Of a stretch of 64,000 nt of DNA, positions 27,829 to 36,964 are shown piece after piece (the first letter of the stretch is position 1; every line of letters begins with the position of its first letter). The DNA is taken from contig JANQAB010000004.1 in NCBI GenBank assembly GCA_024707265.1, positions 806,001 through 870,000 on the forward strand, written 5' to 3'. The notes below the pieces were generated by a model. It saw only the letters and a list, made by a program, of their open reading frames with translations, was not told the origin of the DNA and ran no database searches. Source of the DNA: Sporocytophaga sp. (GTDB taxonomy: Bacteria; Bacteroidota; Bacteroidia; Cytophagales; Cytophagaceae). Both the position numbers and the translations under genes were made by a program.

Positions 27829-28422
27829 ATGAATAAAATAAGAATTATAACATTTATATTATCAGTTATTTTAATTTGTTCGTGTACAAGAGTTAGATTG
27901 CACACAACAAAGTATCCTCTGGTAGATAATAAAAGCATAGGATTCGGAATGGATAAAGACTCTATCCCACGTTTAACTAAAATCAATTATGAGGATATTG
28001 ATGATGAAAATCGTTCTTACTATTATTTGAAGGATCAAATTTTATTTGACTCCCTAATACTAGGATTTTATAAGGATAGGTTATACCGGTATGATGGAAT
28101 TATTATTTCCAGGGAAAAGACTGACGAACTATATACATATTTATGTAATAATTTCAAGGGTAAAAAATCAGATAAGACAAAATATTTCAAGGGCGGAGAT
28201 AAAAACTTTTACTTAAATATGACTTCTGAGTTCTCGGATAGTTCTTTTACTTTTACCTTTTTTGAACGCAATATCTACGATGCATTTATTTTTCATTGTT
28301 TTAGCTCTCCAAGAATTTATTTTTGGAAAGGCCCTTATTATTACTGGCGTTATGAGAGAAGACTTCAAGAAAAGAAGAGGAAAAAGATAGCTAAATTGTT
28401 GGGCCTGAAATTAGAAAACTGA
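27829..28422 (+). CDS. Lipoprotein of unknown function
   Basis: 197 aa with a clear lipobox (SVILICSCTRV). The remainder has no motif I know. It is rich in Tyr, Phe and charged residues, with an aromatic patch (IYFWKGPYYYWRYERR) and a basic C-terminus. It lies between two other unknown small genes, with no operon spacing. Confidence 0.6.
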   Translation: MNKIRIITFILSVILICSCTRVRLHTTKYPLVDNKSIGFGMDKDSIPRLTKINYEDIDDENRSYYYLKDQILFDSLILGFYKDRLYRYDGIIISREKTDELYTYLCNNFKGKKSDKTKYFKGGDKNFYLNMTSEFSDSSFTFTFFERNIYDAFIFHCFSSPRIYFWKGPYYYWRYERRLQEKKRKKIAKLLGLKLEN

Positions 28423-28613
28423 TTTTGTAACACCCATGTAAAAATCGAAATTATTTATTATAAATATTACAATAATTGTTTTGGCTTTTTGTTATATGTT
28501 CTTCTAAATTGGGAGATTGTGGATAAAAGATGAACAAATAACATCACCTCTTGCACTTTCGTATAATTTCTGCAAGCTTTTTAATTTGTTCCGGTTTTCC
28601 TTAAATTAGCGAT

Positions 28614-28931
28614 ATGAAAATTTTCGTCTATCTGTTAAGTGTCTACGTTTTGGTATTATCCGTAATGCCATGCATGGATTCTTATACCTGCAAAGACGAA
28701 AAATCTTCTGTCTCCATTTCCGGCAATCATGATCACAGCGAAGACGAGGGAGATTTATGCAGCCCGTTTTGTATCTGCTCCTGCTGTGGCTGTTCGTTTT
28801 TCGGAATCAGTATTCCGGTTTTTTTTAGTCAGAGTATGAAAGTAATGGAGCCACGCGGTAATGTCCCTTATTACTCTGCATTTAATTCTTTTTACTATCA
28901 TTCATTCTGGCAGCCGCCAAAACTTTCCTGA
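28614..28931 (+). CDS. DUF6660-like Cys/His-rich small protein upstream of czcA
   Basis: 105 aa with an N-terminal signal (IFVYLLSVYVLVLSVMPC) and a metal-binding-looking centre: an acidic/His patch (NHDHSEDEGD) and then closely spaced cysteines (CSPFCICSCCGCSFF). I recall such proteins (DUF6660) directly ahead of CzcA-type efflux genes in Bacteroidota. A periplasmic metal-sensing or chaperone role is inference. It is about 220 bases upstream of czcA on the same strand. Confidence 0.68.
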   Translation: MKIFVYLLSVYVLVLSVMPCMDSYTCKDEKSSVSISGNHDHSEDEGDLCSPFCICSCCGCSFFGISIPVFFSQSMKVMEPRGNVPYYSAFNSFYYHSFWQPPKLS

Positions 28932-29152
28932 TTACAACTATATGATTAGTTAAACTGCTTGTCCTTTAGCTGAGGTTAATCATATTTCCTATTCATTTAT
29001 CAGAAATTAAGTAAAATTGAAGAAGAAAAAGCACTGTGAAACTTCTTTGATGGATATTTCCTGCTACATAGGTCTTTATGGCTTTTTACTGGCCACAGCA
29101 GGAAAACTTTATCAATCAGGGAGTCAGGAGCGTATTAAGTCAGAATCTTTCT

Positions 29153-32100
29153 ATGTTAGATAATATAATTTATTTCTCGATAAAGCATAAGCTTATCATC
29201 GGGATGTTTACCATTGCACTTATTATTTGGGGGGGCTGGTCTACAACCCGCCTTCCGATTGATGCCGTACCTGATATCACTAACAATCAGGTACAGGTTA
29301 TTACTTCCAGTCCATCCCTGGCAGCCCAGGAAGTTGAACGGCTAATCAGCTTTCCTGTGGAGATCAGCATGGCCAATATTCCCGGAATCATAGAAATCCG
29401 TTCAATGTCAAGATTTGGTCTTTCTGTAGTTACAATAGTTTTTACAGATGATACGGATATCTATTGGGCAAGACAACAGGTGTCAGAGCGCTTAAAAGCT
29501 GCTACAGACCAGATACCCAAAGGAGTTGGAATCCCGGAGTTAGGCCCTATCACAACAGGGTTAGGCGAAATCTATCAATATGTCCTACATCCCCAAAAGG
29601 GTTTTGAAAATAAGTATTCAGCTATGGAACTCCGTACTATTCAGGATTGGATCGTACGCAGACAAATGCTGGGTACCAAAGGAGTTGCGGATATCAGCAG
29701 TTTTGGTGGTTATCTTAAACAATATGAAGTAACCATTGATCCTGAAAAACTCCGCAGTATGAACATTACGATCGGGGAGGTTTTTGCAGCCCTGGAAACC
29801 AATAATCAGAATGCAGGAGGAGCATATATTGACAAACTTCCCAATGCTTACTTCATAAGAACTGAAGGACTTGCAGGAGGACTGGAGGATATTAAAAAAA
29901 TAGTTGTAAGGAACACGACTAATGGAACACCTGTATTGATAAGGGATGTTGGTATTGTTCAACTGGGGCACGCTATCCGCTATGGCGCTCTGACCCGAAA
30001 CGCGGAGGGAGAAGTCGTCGGTGGTATTGTGATGATGCTAAAAGGAGCGAACTCCAATGAAGTTATTAAGAATGTAAAGGTTCGAATGGAGCAAATCAGA
30101 AAGTCCTTGCCTGAAGGGATAGAAATCGAAGCTTTTCTTGACAGGACGAAACTTGTGGATAATGCTATCCATACTGTTTCCAAAAATCTGATTGAAGGTG
30201 CCCTTATTGTTATTTTTGTCCTGGTATTACTGTTGGGCAATTTCAGAGCAGGCCTTGTGGTCGCCTCTGTAATCCCGCTAGCCATGTTGTTTGCTATTTC
30301 GATGATGAATCTCTTCGGTGTTTCAGGGAATCTGATGTCCCTCGGTGCAATAGATTTCGGACTGATTGTGGATGGTGCAGTAATTATCGTAGAAGCGACT
30401 TTGCATCACATAACAGGCAGGGGGTATACTCATAAGTTATCTCAGGAGGAAATGGACACAGAAGTGTATGACGCAGCTTCCAAAATCAGAAGTACTGCAG
30501 CATTCGGAGAAATCATTATTCTGATCGTTTATCTGCCCCTACTTGCTCTTGTTGGTGTTGAAGGAAAAATGTTTAAACCAATGGCTCAGACAGTATCTTT
30601 TGCTATTCTGGGAGCTTTTATCCTTTCACTTACTTATGTTCCTATGATGTCCGCCCTATGCTTAAGTAAAACTCCTGAGCATAAGAAAAATATATCTGAC
30701 AGAATTATGGATTTTTTTCATAGGGTATATTTTCCTATGCGAGAGTTTGCATTAAGAAAGAAAATCATTGTTGTGCTGTCAGCATTTCTCTTGTTTGGAG
30801 GAAGTTTATTACTGTTTCTAAATATGGGAGGTGAGTTTATTCCTACACTTGATGAAGGCGACTTTGCTGTAGAAACCAGAGTATTAATGGGAAGTTCCAT
30901 GCAAGAAACTATCAACGCTTCATTAAAAGCTGGGGAGGTTTTAAAAAAGCACTTTCCAGAGGTGAAAGAAGTGATAGGAAAAATAGGATCGAGTGAAATT
31001 CCAACAGACCCAATGCCTATTGAGGCTTGCGACCTTATGATCATACTGAAAGACAAAGATGAATGGACTAGCGTTAGGACCAAAGATGAATTGGCTAACA
31101 AGATGCAGGAGGTTCTGGAAGATGAAATACCCGGGGTAAGTTTTGGTTTTCAACAACCTATTCAGATGCGCTTCAACGAGCTGATGACTGGAGCAAGGCA
31201 GGATGTGGCAATTAAAATTTATGGAGAGGATCTGGACATTCTTACAGAACAGGCAAATAAGCTTGGAAGAATTGTTGCTCCAATAAAGGGAGCGAAGGAT
31301 TTATATGTTGAAAAAGTAACCGGTCTGCCTCAGATCGTAGTTTCATTTGACAGAGATAAAATTGCTCAGTTTGGTTTAAATATTGATGAAATGAACAGGA
31401 TTGTAAAAACTGCTTTTGCAGGAGAAACGACAGGACTGGTTTATGAAGGCGAAAGAAGGTTTGACATGGTTGTAAGGCTTGATAAAGTGGACAGGCAGAG
31501 TATTGATGATGTTAGACAAATTTATGTTACTACTCCCAAAGGATTTCAGGTACCATTATCACAGGTAGCCAACATAGAATTCAAAGTAGGGCCGAATCAG
31601 ATTCAGAGAGATGATACCAAACGGAGAATCATAGTAGCTTTTAATGTAAGGGGACGTGATGTAGAAAGCATCGTCGAAGAGATTAAGGCAAAGGCTGACA
31701 AGCAAATGAAACTTCCTCCGGGTTATTTCATTACCTACGGAGGTCAGTTTAAAAATCTGGTTGAAGCCAAAGAAAGACTGAGTATAGCGGTTCCGATAAC
31801 ATTGGGACTTATCTTTATACTGCTTTATTTCACTTTTGGATCAGTAAAACAAAGTCTACTGATTTTTACTGCCATTCCACTATCGGCCATCGGAGGAGTC
31901 TTAGCTCTTTATCTGCGGAATATGCCTTTCAGCATTTCGGCAGGAGTAGGATTTATAGCACTTTTCGGAGTGGCGGTACTTAATGGAATAGTTCTGATAG
32001 GTGAGTTTAACAGACTTAAGAATAGCGGTCTGAATGATCTTTATGAGATAGTCCGAAAAGGTACCGAAATTCGTTTGCGCCCCGTTTTAATGACAGCGCT

Positions 32101-33526
32101 GGTTGCTTCCCTTGGATTTCTCCCTATGGCTCTTTCCCATGGTTCCGGAGCTGAGGTACAGAAGCCTCTTGCTACTGTTGTAATTGGTGGTTTAATATCT
32201 GCAACGCTGCTTACATTACTTGTTTTGCCAATACTCTATATCTTTTCAGAGAAAGATTTCAGAAAAATTTCGCCTGGTGCCATGACTTTACTGGTTCCAA
32301 TATTCTTGTTTTTATCCGGACCTGAAGCTGAGGCACAGACTCAATCTGTACCTAAAGCCATTACACTGGAACAGGCTTTACAACTGGCACATGAGCAAAA
32401 TAATCTGATTAAATCAGCTCAGTATGAGATTGACTATAACAAAGCGCTGAAAGGTACTGCAACAGAGCTCAACAAAACAAATGCCACATTGATGTATGGT
32501 CAATATAATAGCTTCTATAATGACAATAATGTAACCTTATCACAGGATATCCCTTTTCCGCTTGTCATGCATCGTCAGGCACAATATTATAAGGCTACAT
32601 CGAAGCGTGCAGAGTATAACCTGGCAGTAACGCAGAATGACCTGGACTATAAAATTAAAGTTGTTTATTATAATCTGAGATTTGCTAAATCAAGAATGCA
32701 GTTGCAGCTTAAGCTCGATACGCTTTATGCCAACTTCCTGAATGCCGCAGAGCTGCGTTTAAAGATAGGAGAAACCAATACACTTGAAAAAGCCACTGCA
32801 CAAAGCCAGTTTTATGAAAACCGCACTTACCTTACGCAGGTAAGCGCAGATGTGAAGATATATGAAACACAGCTCCAGACTTTATTAAATATTGGAGAAC
32901 CTGTTACCTCAGTGGAAAGTTCTTTGGATAAACGAGTGCTGCAACTGACGGAAGACACGGGAGCTATAGCTTCCAATCCTTCATTAAATTATTTCCGTCA
33001 ACAGGTGGAAGTGGCTAATGCCGATAAGGTACTTCAGAAGGCAAGATTGCTTCCTGATATGAACATCGGTTATTTTTCCCAAACCCTTTACGGAGCAGAA
33101 GATTACCGCAATTTGTCTGAAGTTGCTGGAAAAGGACAAAGGTTTCAGGGAATAATGGTTGGTGTTTCTCTTCCGTTATGGATTAAGCCACAAATGTCTA
33201 GAATAAGAGCAACAGAAGCTTCAGTAAATGCTGCGGAGGCGAGTTCCAAAGCATACGAAAGGAATTTGCAGGGAGAATATGAAAATGCATATCAGACGTA
33301 TGAAAAATTTAAAACAAGTCTTGAGTATTATGAAACTAATGTTCTACCTACAGCTCAGGTCTTGGAAAGCAATGCCTGGAAAAGTTACCGCTCTGGAAAT
33401 ATAGGTTACCTTGAATTTTCTCAGGGCATAGCAAGGGCAATTGCTATTGAACAGGGATATCTTAATATTTTAAATCAGTTTAATCAATCTATCATATTCA
33501 TTGAATACCTGATTGGTAATAAATAA
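29153..33526 (+). CDS. czcA: CzcA heavy-metal RND pump fused to a TolC-like domain
   Basis: 1457 aa from the ATG at 29153 (MLDNIIYFSIKHKLIIGMF); an upstream start at 29078 adds 25 unconserved residues. The first ~1030 residues are an HME-RND proton antiporter: PIDAVPDITNNQVQVIT at the start and the TM4 signature GAIDFGLIVDGAVIIVEA, typical of Co/Zn/Cd/Ni rather than Cu/Ag pumps. After the last helix comes a hydrophobic segment ending EAEAQTQS, like a retained signal peptide, and then a ~390-aa outer-membrane efflux domain (ITLEQALQLAHEQNNLIKSA). The fusion is known in Bacteroidota. The adaptor gene follows eight bases later. Confidence 0.93.
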   Translation: MLDNIIYFSIKHKLIIGMFTIALIIWGGWSTTRLPIDAVPDITNNQVQVITSSPSLAAQEVERLISFPVEISMANIPGIIEIRSMSRFGLSVVTIVFTDDTDIYWARQQVSERLKAATDQIPKGVGIPELGPITTGLGEIYQYVLHPQKGFENKYSAMELRTIQDWIVRRQMLGTKGVADISSFGGYLKQYEVTIDPEKLRSMNITIGEVFAALETNNQNAGGAYIDKLPNAYFIRTEGLAGGLEDIKKIVVRNTTNGTPVLIRDVGIVQLGHAIRYGALTRNAEGEVVGGIVMMLKGANSNEVIKNVKVRMEQIRKSLPEGIEIEAFLDRTKLVDNAIHTVSKNLIEGALIVIFVLVLLLGNFRAGLVVASVIPLAMLFAISMMNLFGVSGNLMSLGAIDFGLIVDGAVIIVEATLHHITGRGYTHKLSQEEMDTEVYDAASKIRSTAAFGEIIILIVYLPLLALVGVEGKMFKPMAQTVSFAILGAFILSLTYVPMMSALCLSKTPEHKKNISDRIMDFFHRVYFPMREFALRKKIIVVLSAFLLFGGSLLLFLNMGGEFIPTLDEGDFAVETRVLMGSSMQETINASLKAGEVLKKHFPEVKEVIGKIGSSEIPTDPMPIEACDLMIILKDKDEWTSVRTKDELANKMQEVLEDEIPGVSFGFQQPIQMRFNELMTGARQDVAIKIYGEDLDILTEQANKLGRIVAPIKGAKDLYVEKVTGLPQIVVSFDRDKIAQFGLNIDEMNRIVKTAFAGETTGLVYEGERRFDMVVRLDKVDRQSIDDVRQIYVTTPKGFQVPLSQVANIEFKVGPNQIQRDDTKRRIIVAFNVRGRDVESIVEEIKAKADKQMKLPPGYFITYGGQFKNLVEAKERLSIAVPITLGLIFILLYFTFGSVKQSLLIFTAIPLSAIGGVLALYLRNMPFSISAGVGFIALFGVAVLNGIVLIGEFNRLKNSGLNDLYEIVRKGTEIRLRPVLMTALVASLGFLPMALSHGSGAEVQKPLATVVIGGLISATLLTLLVLPILYIFSEKDFRKISPGAMTLLVPIFLFLSGPEAEAQTQSVPKAITLEQALQLAHEQNNLIKSAQYEIDYNKALKGTATELNKTNATLMYGQYNSFYNDNNVTLSQDIPFPLVMHRQAQYYKATSKRAEYNLAVTQNDLDYKIKVVYYNLRFAKSRMQLQLKLDTLYANFLNAAELRLKIGETNTLEKATAQSQFYENRTYLTQVSADVKIYETQLQTLLNIGEPVTSVESSLDKRVLQLTEDTGAIASNPSLNYFRQQVEVANADKVLQKARLLPDMNIGYFSQTLYGAEDYRNLSEVAGKGQRFQGIMVGVSLPLWIKPQMSRIRATEASVNAAEASSKAYERNLQGEYENAYQTYEKFKTSLEYYETNVLPTAQVLESNAWKSYRSGNIGYLEFSQGIARAIAIEQGYLNILNQFNQSIIFIEYLIGNK

Positions 33527-33534
33527 TTAGAAAC

Positions 33535-34728
33535 ATGAAGAAATTAATATATATCATCACTTTTGCATACACCCTTTTTGTATCAGGATGTAAGTCAGAT
33601 CCGGAGGATAAAAATGAAGCGCATCATGAAGAGGAAAACTCAGTCGAACTGACTGCCAATCAGTATAAAAATGCAGGAATTGCTTTTGGTAAAGTTGAGA
33701 TGAGAAATATCAGTTCCACTTTGCCTGTAAATGGCTTACTGGATGTCCCTCCACAAAATCTTGTCACCGTTGCTGCTATGATGGGTGGATTTGTTAAAAC
33801 AACAATTCTTCTGCAGGGCATGAGGGTTAAGAAAGGCGAGGTTTTAGTTACTATACAAAATCCGGATTTTATCCAAATACAACAGGATTATCTGAATAAT
33901 AAAAGTAAGCTGCTCTTTGCAGAGCAGGAGTACAAAAGGCAGGAAGAACTGGCAAAGGATAATGTAGCTTCTCAAAAGACCTTACAACAAGTTACTGCTG
34001 AATACCATAGTCTGAAAGCCGTCCATGAAGGATTACTGGAGAAGTTATCAATACTTGGGATCAATCCATCTACAGTTGAGAATGGAACGATCAAAAGTAC
34101 AGTTTCTATTGTGTCACCTATAAGTGGTTATGTAACTGCTGTTAATATCAATATAGGCAAATATGTCAACCCTCAGGATCTGATTTGTGAAATCGTAGAT
34201 ACTGAACATTTGCATGCAGAGCTTACCGTTTTTGAAAAGGATATTTACAAAGTAAAAGAAGGTCAGAAAATTAAGTTCCAACTGGTCAATGAAGAAAAAA
34301 AGATAAGAACCGCTACCGTGTATCTTATCAACAGAAAAATCAGTGAAGATAGAACAGTGAGAGTGCATGCGCACCTTGATAAAGAAGACCGTTATCTTTT
34401 ACCCAATACCTATCTGAAAGCTTTTATTGAGGTTACAGACAATACGACCTCCGCATTACCGGATGAAGCTATAGTGGCTTCTGCTGATAAACACTTTATA
34501 TTCATTAAAAAAGATGATCATGATCATGATCATCAACATAAAGAAGGGGCTGCTGAGGGATTTTCTTTTACTGCAGTAGAAGTGAAAAAGGGAGTATCTC
34601 AGAATGGATATACAGAAGTTTTTTTGCCGGATGGTTTTGACACAGATCACGCTGAAGTTGTGGTAAAAGGAGCATATGCTTTAATTTCAAAAATGAATAA
34701 TTCTGAAGAAGAAGGACACGGACACTAA
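33535..34728 (+). CDS. czcB: CzcB-like RND periplasmic adaptor lipoprotein
   Basis: 397 aa with a lipobox (FVSGCKSD). Hairpin and lipoyl parts are seen in VAAMMGGFVKTTILLQGMRV and VSPISGYVTAVNINIGKYV, and the barrel in ELTVFEKDIYKVKEGQKI. Two histidine-rich stretches, DDHDHDHQH near residue 330 and the terminal EEEGHGH, fit metal binding or delivery. It forms one operon with the CzcA-TolC fusion; no separate outer-membrane gene is needed because that domain is fused to the pump. Confidence 0.9.
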   Translation: MKKLIYIITFAYTLFVSGCKSDPEDKNEAHHEEENSVELTANQYKNAGIAFGKVEMRNISSTLPVNGLLDVPPQNLVTVAAMMGGFVKTTILLQGMRVKKGEVLVTIQNPDFIQIQQDYLNNKSKLLFAEQEYKRQEELAKDNVASQKTLQQVTAEYHSLKAVHEGLLEKLSILGINPSTVENGTIKSTVSIVSPISGYVTAVNINIGKYVNPQDLICEIVDTEHLHAELTVFEKDIYKVKEGQKIKFQLVNEEKKIRTATVYLINRKISEDRTVRVHAHLDKEDRYLLPNTYLKAFIEVTDNTTSALPDEAIVASADKHFIFIKKDDHDHDHQHKEGAAEGFSFTAVEVKKGVSQNGYTEVFLPDGFDTDHAEVVVKGAYALISKMNNSEEEGHGH

Positions 34729-34731
34729 AAG

Positions 34732-34753
34732 TCAGCAACAGTAAGAGCAAGAG
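34732..34753 (+). repeat. Second location of the AGCAACAG repeat
   Basis: TCAGCAACAGTAAGAGCAAG begins three bases after the czcB stop. It shares its first ten bases, and the following AGAGCAAGAG-type sequence, with the repeat at 9848-10072, about 25 kb away. Both sites lie just after a gene end and before a terminator. Confidence 0.45.
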
Positions 34754-34782
34754 ATTAAAGTAGTAAGGTTATTGGTAAAGTT

Positions 34783-34829
34783 AAAAAGAATAAGACAACT
34801 CAATTCAAGTGGGTTGTCTTATTCTTTTT
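34783..34829 (+). terminator. Strong intrinsic terminator after the czc operon
   Basis: A 17-bp perfect stem, AAAAAGAATAAGACAAC paired with GTTGTCTTATTCTTTTT, with a 13-base loop and the T-run built into the right arm. Confidence 0.88.
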
Positions 34830-34941
34830 ATCACAATTAAAATAAAATCAGTTCTGTGCTATGTAAAGATTTACAGTCTGTTAAGTCTTTTTGGGAGGAC
34901 TAAACTCAATATAAAACCTGCCTAAAAAGACGAGCAAACTT

Positions 34942-35005
34942 GTCCTAACTCATGGTCAGGTTTGCCTATATATTAAGTATTTTCCTTATATTTCGGAGTT
35001 AGGAC
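34942..35005 (+). promoter_or_regulatory. Inverted-repeat leader upstream of fabV
   Basis: GTCCTAACTC (34942-34951) pairs perfectly with GAGTTAGGAC (34996-35005). Between them is a promoter-like TTTG (34961-34964) and TATATTTC (34987-34994), spaced 22 bases, slightly long for the Bacteroidota consensus. A second pair, GCAAACTTG (34934) with CAGGTTTGC (34957), overlaps it. The layout suggests a regulator site or structured leader about 20 bases before the fabV start. No known riboswitch is recognised. Confidence 0.4.
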
Positions 35006-35025
35006 GTTTAACAGGATAAACAAAT

Positions 35026-36216
35026 ATGATAATTGAACCCAGAATGAGAGGATTTATTTGTTTGACCGCTCATCCAAAAGGATGTGAGGCAAATGTATTA
35101 AATCAAATTCAGTACACTCAACCTAAAGGACAAATTAAAGGACCTAAAAATGTACTCGTTATAGGTGCTTCAACAGGCTTTGGACTTGCTTCAAGAATTG
35201 TAAGTGCTTTTGGTGCAGGAGCATCCACAATAGGAGTTTTCTTTGAAAAGGCACCTGCAGAAGGTAAAACTGCTTCACCGGGATGGTATAACAGCGTCGC
35301 CTTTCAGAATGAGGCTAAGAAAGCAGGCCTTTATGCAAAAAGTATTAATGGTGATGCTTTTTCCGATGATATCAAAAACAAAACCATTGATCTGATAAAA
35401 AAGGATTTAGGCAAGATTGACCTGGTCATATACAGCCTGGCCTCTCCGGTGAGAACCCATCCAAAAACAGGAGTAACCCACCGTTCAGTATTAAAACCTA
35501 TCGGTCAGACCTACACCAATAAAACAGTAGATTTCCATACCGGTGTGGTATCCAGCATTTCGATCAATCCTTCCACTGAAGAAGATATTGAAAATACTGT
35601 AGCTGTAATGGGTGGGGAAGACTGGCAAATGTGGATCGATGCACTTATAAATGCCGATGTGCTTTCAGAAAATGCCTTGACACTGGCCTACTCTTATATC
35701 GGACCTGCATTGACCGAACCGGTTTATCGTAAAGGAACAATAGGAAGTGCCAAAGATCACCTGGAAGCAACAGCTTTTAAAATCACTGAGACTTTAAAAA
35801 AGTTAAACGGAAAAGCTTATGTTTCGGTGAATAAAGCCTTGGTAACTCAGGCAAGCTCTGCCATTCCTGTAATTCCACTTTACATTTCACTTCTGTATAA
35901 AACGATGAAAGAAAAAGGGATTCATGAAGGTTGTATTGAGCAGATAGACAGGTTATTCAGAGAGCGTTTGTTTACAGGACAGGAAATACCTACCGACGAA
36001 AAAGGCAGAATCAGAATAGATGACTGGGAAATGAGACCTGATGTACAGGAAAAAGTGGCTGAACTGTGGGAACAGGCTACTAGCGAAACTTTGCCTTCAC
36101 TTGGTGACTTACAAGGATATAAATCAGACTTTTTGAATCTGTTTGGTTTTAATTTTTCGAATGTCAACTATCTTGAAGACGTGAATGAAAATGTACAGAT
36201 AGAAGAGTTGCAATAA
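35026..36216 (+). CDS. fabV: Trans-2-enoyl-ACP/CoA reductase FabV
   Basis: 396 aa, the normal length. It begins IIEPRMRGFICLTAHPKGC, has the NAD-binding loop VLVIGASTGFGLASRI, then VIYSLASPVRTHP. Its catalytic motif is Tyr-x8-Lys (VYRKGTIGSAKDHLE), the mark of the FabV branch of enoyl reductases. It carries out the last reduction of fatty-acid elongation with NADH. FabV enzymes are generally triclosan-resistant. It is a single gene between two terminators. Confidence 0.95.
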   Translation: MIIEPRMRGFICLTAHPKGCEANVLNQIQYTQPKGQIKGPKNVLVIGASTGFGLASRIVSAFGAGASTIGVFFEKAPAEGKTASPGWYNSVAFQNEAKKAGLYAKSINGDAFSDDIKNKTIDLIKKDLGKIDLVIYSLASPVRTHPKTGVTHRSVLKPIGQTYTNKTVDFHTGVVSSISINPSTEEDIENTVAVMGGEDWQMWIDALINADVLSENALTLAYSYIGPALTEPVYRKGTIGSAKDHLEATAFKITETLKKLNGKAYVSVNKALVTQASSAIPVIPLYISLLYKTMKEKGIHEGCIEQIDRLFRERLFTGQEIPTDEKGRIRIDDWEMRPDVQEKVAELWEQATSETLPSLGDLQGYKSDFLNLFGFNFSNVNYLEDVNENVQIEELQ

Positions 36217-36241
36217 TTGATTAAAGTTTGAATTGAATATA

Positions 36242-36272
36242 AAAGCCTTCTGTTGTTAAAACTGAAGGCTTT
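36242..36272 (+). terminator. Intrinsic terminator after fabV
   Basis: A 9-bp perfect stem, AAAGCCTTC paired with GAAGGCTTT, followed by ATTTGTTTT, 25 bases after the fabV stop. Confidence 0.7.
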
Positions 36273-36407
36273 ATTTGTTTTATATGATTGCTATTGTTGT
36301 ACTGGTAAAGCTTAAAGTGATATACCTGGCGATTTTACACAATGATAGGTTTAATGTAATTTATTTAATCTTAGTGATCACTACTCAAATGATCAAAAGA
36401 ATATAAT

Positions 36408-36830
36408 ATGAAACCAAGAATTTCAGTACTAACTTTAGGAGTATCAGACCTGGAAAGGGCTGTAGTATTTTATCGGGATGGTCTTGGCCTGCAAACAGAA
36501 GGCATTGTAGGTAAGGAATTTGAATTTGGTGCAGTCGCATTTTTTGACCTGCAAAATGGCCTGAAGCTGGCACTATGGCCAAGAAAGAGTATATCCAATG
36601 ATACGGGTATCGCTTTTCAAACTCCTTCTCCATTAGAATTTACCATCGGACATAATGTTGAAAGTAAAAATGAAGTAAATGCAGTAATGGAGCTTGCTGA
36701 AAATGCCGGAGCTAAAATTGTTAAACCAGCCTCGGATACATTTTGGGGTGGTTATGCTGGTTATTTTCAAGACCCCGACGGACACCTTTGGGAGATTGTC
36801 TATAATCCTGCCTTTTTGCCTGAAGAATAA
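36408..36830 (+). CDS. VOC-family (glyoxalase/bleomycin-resistance fold) protein
   Basis: 140 aa. Two beta-alpha-beta-beta-beta units are visible: the first begins RISVLTLGVSDLERAVVFYR with a GLGLQTEG turn, the second ends GYFQDPDGHLWEIVYNPAF, whose Asp-Pro-x-Gly-x-x-x-Glu pattern is typical. VOC proteins bind a metal and act on, or sequester, small molecules; this one cannot be assigned to a substrate. A single gene. Confidence 0.85.
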   Translation: MKPRISVLTLGVSDLERAVVFYRDGLGLQTEGIVGKEFEFGAVAFFDLQNGLKLALWPRKSISNDTGIAFQTPSPLEFTIGHNVESKNEVNAVMELAENAGAKIVKPASDTFWGGYAGYFQDPDGHLWEIVYNPAFLPEE

Positions 36831-36909
36831 TTTTATAACCTGTGAAATAAATTGGTGGAAAGAATTTTTACATAACTACAACCATTCCTGATTATCCTAT
36901 CCACGCGAA

Positions 36910-36937
36910 GGATCTGAAGGGTATAACTTTCAGATCC
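36910..36937. terminator. Hairpin between convergent genes
   Basis: A 9-bp perfect stem, GGATCTGAA paired with TTCAGATCC, with a 10-base loop. There is no clear T-run, so terminator function is likely from position (between the VOC gene and the convergent T9SS gene) rather than proven by form. Confidence 0.45.
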
Positions 36938-36964
36938 GTCGCCGGACAGGTTCCTTGTAATTCC

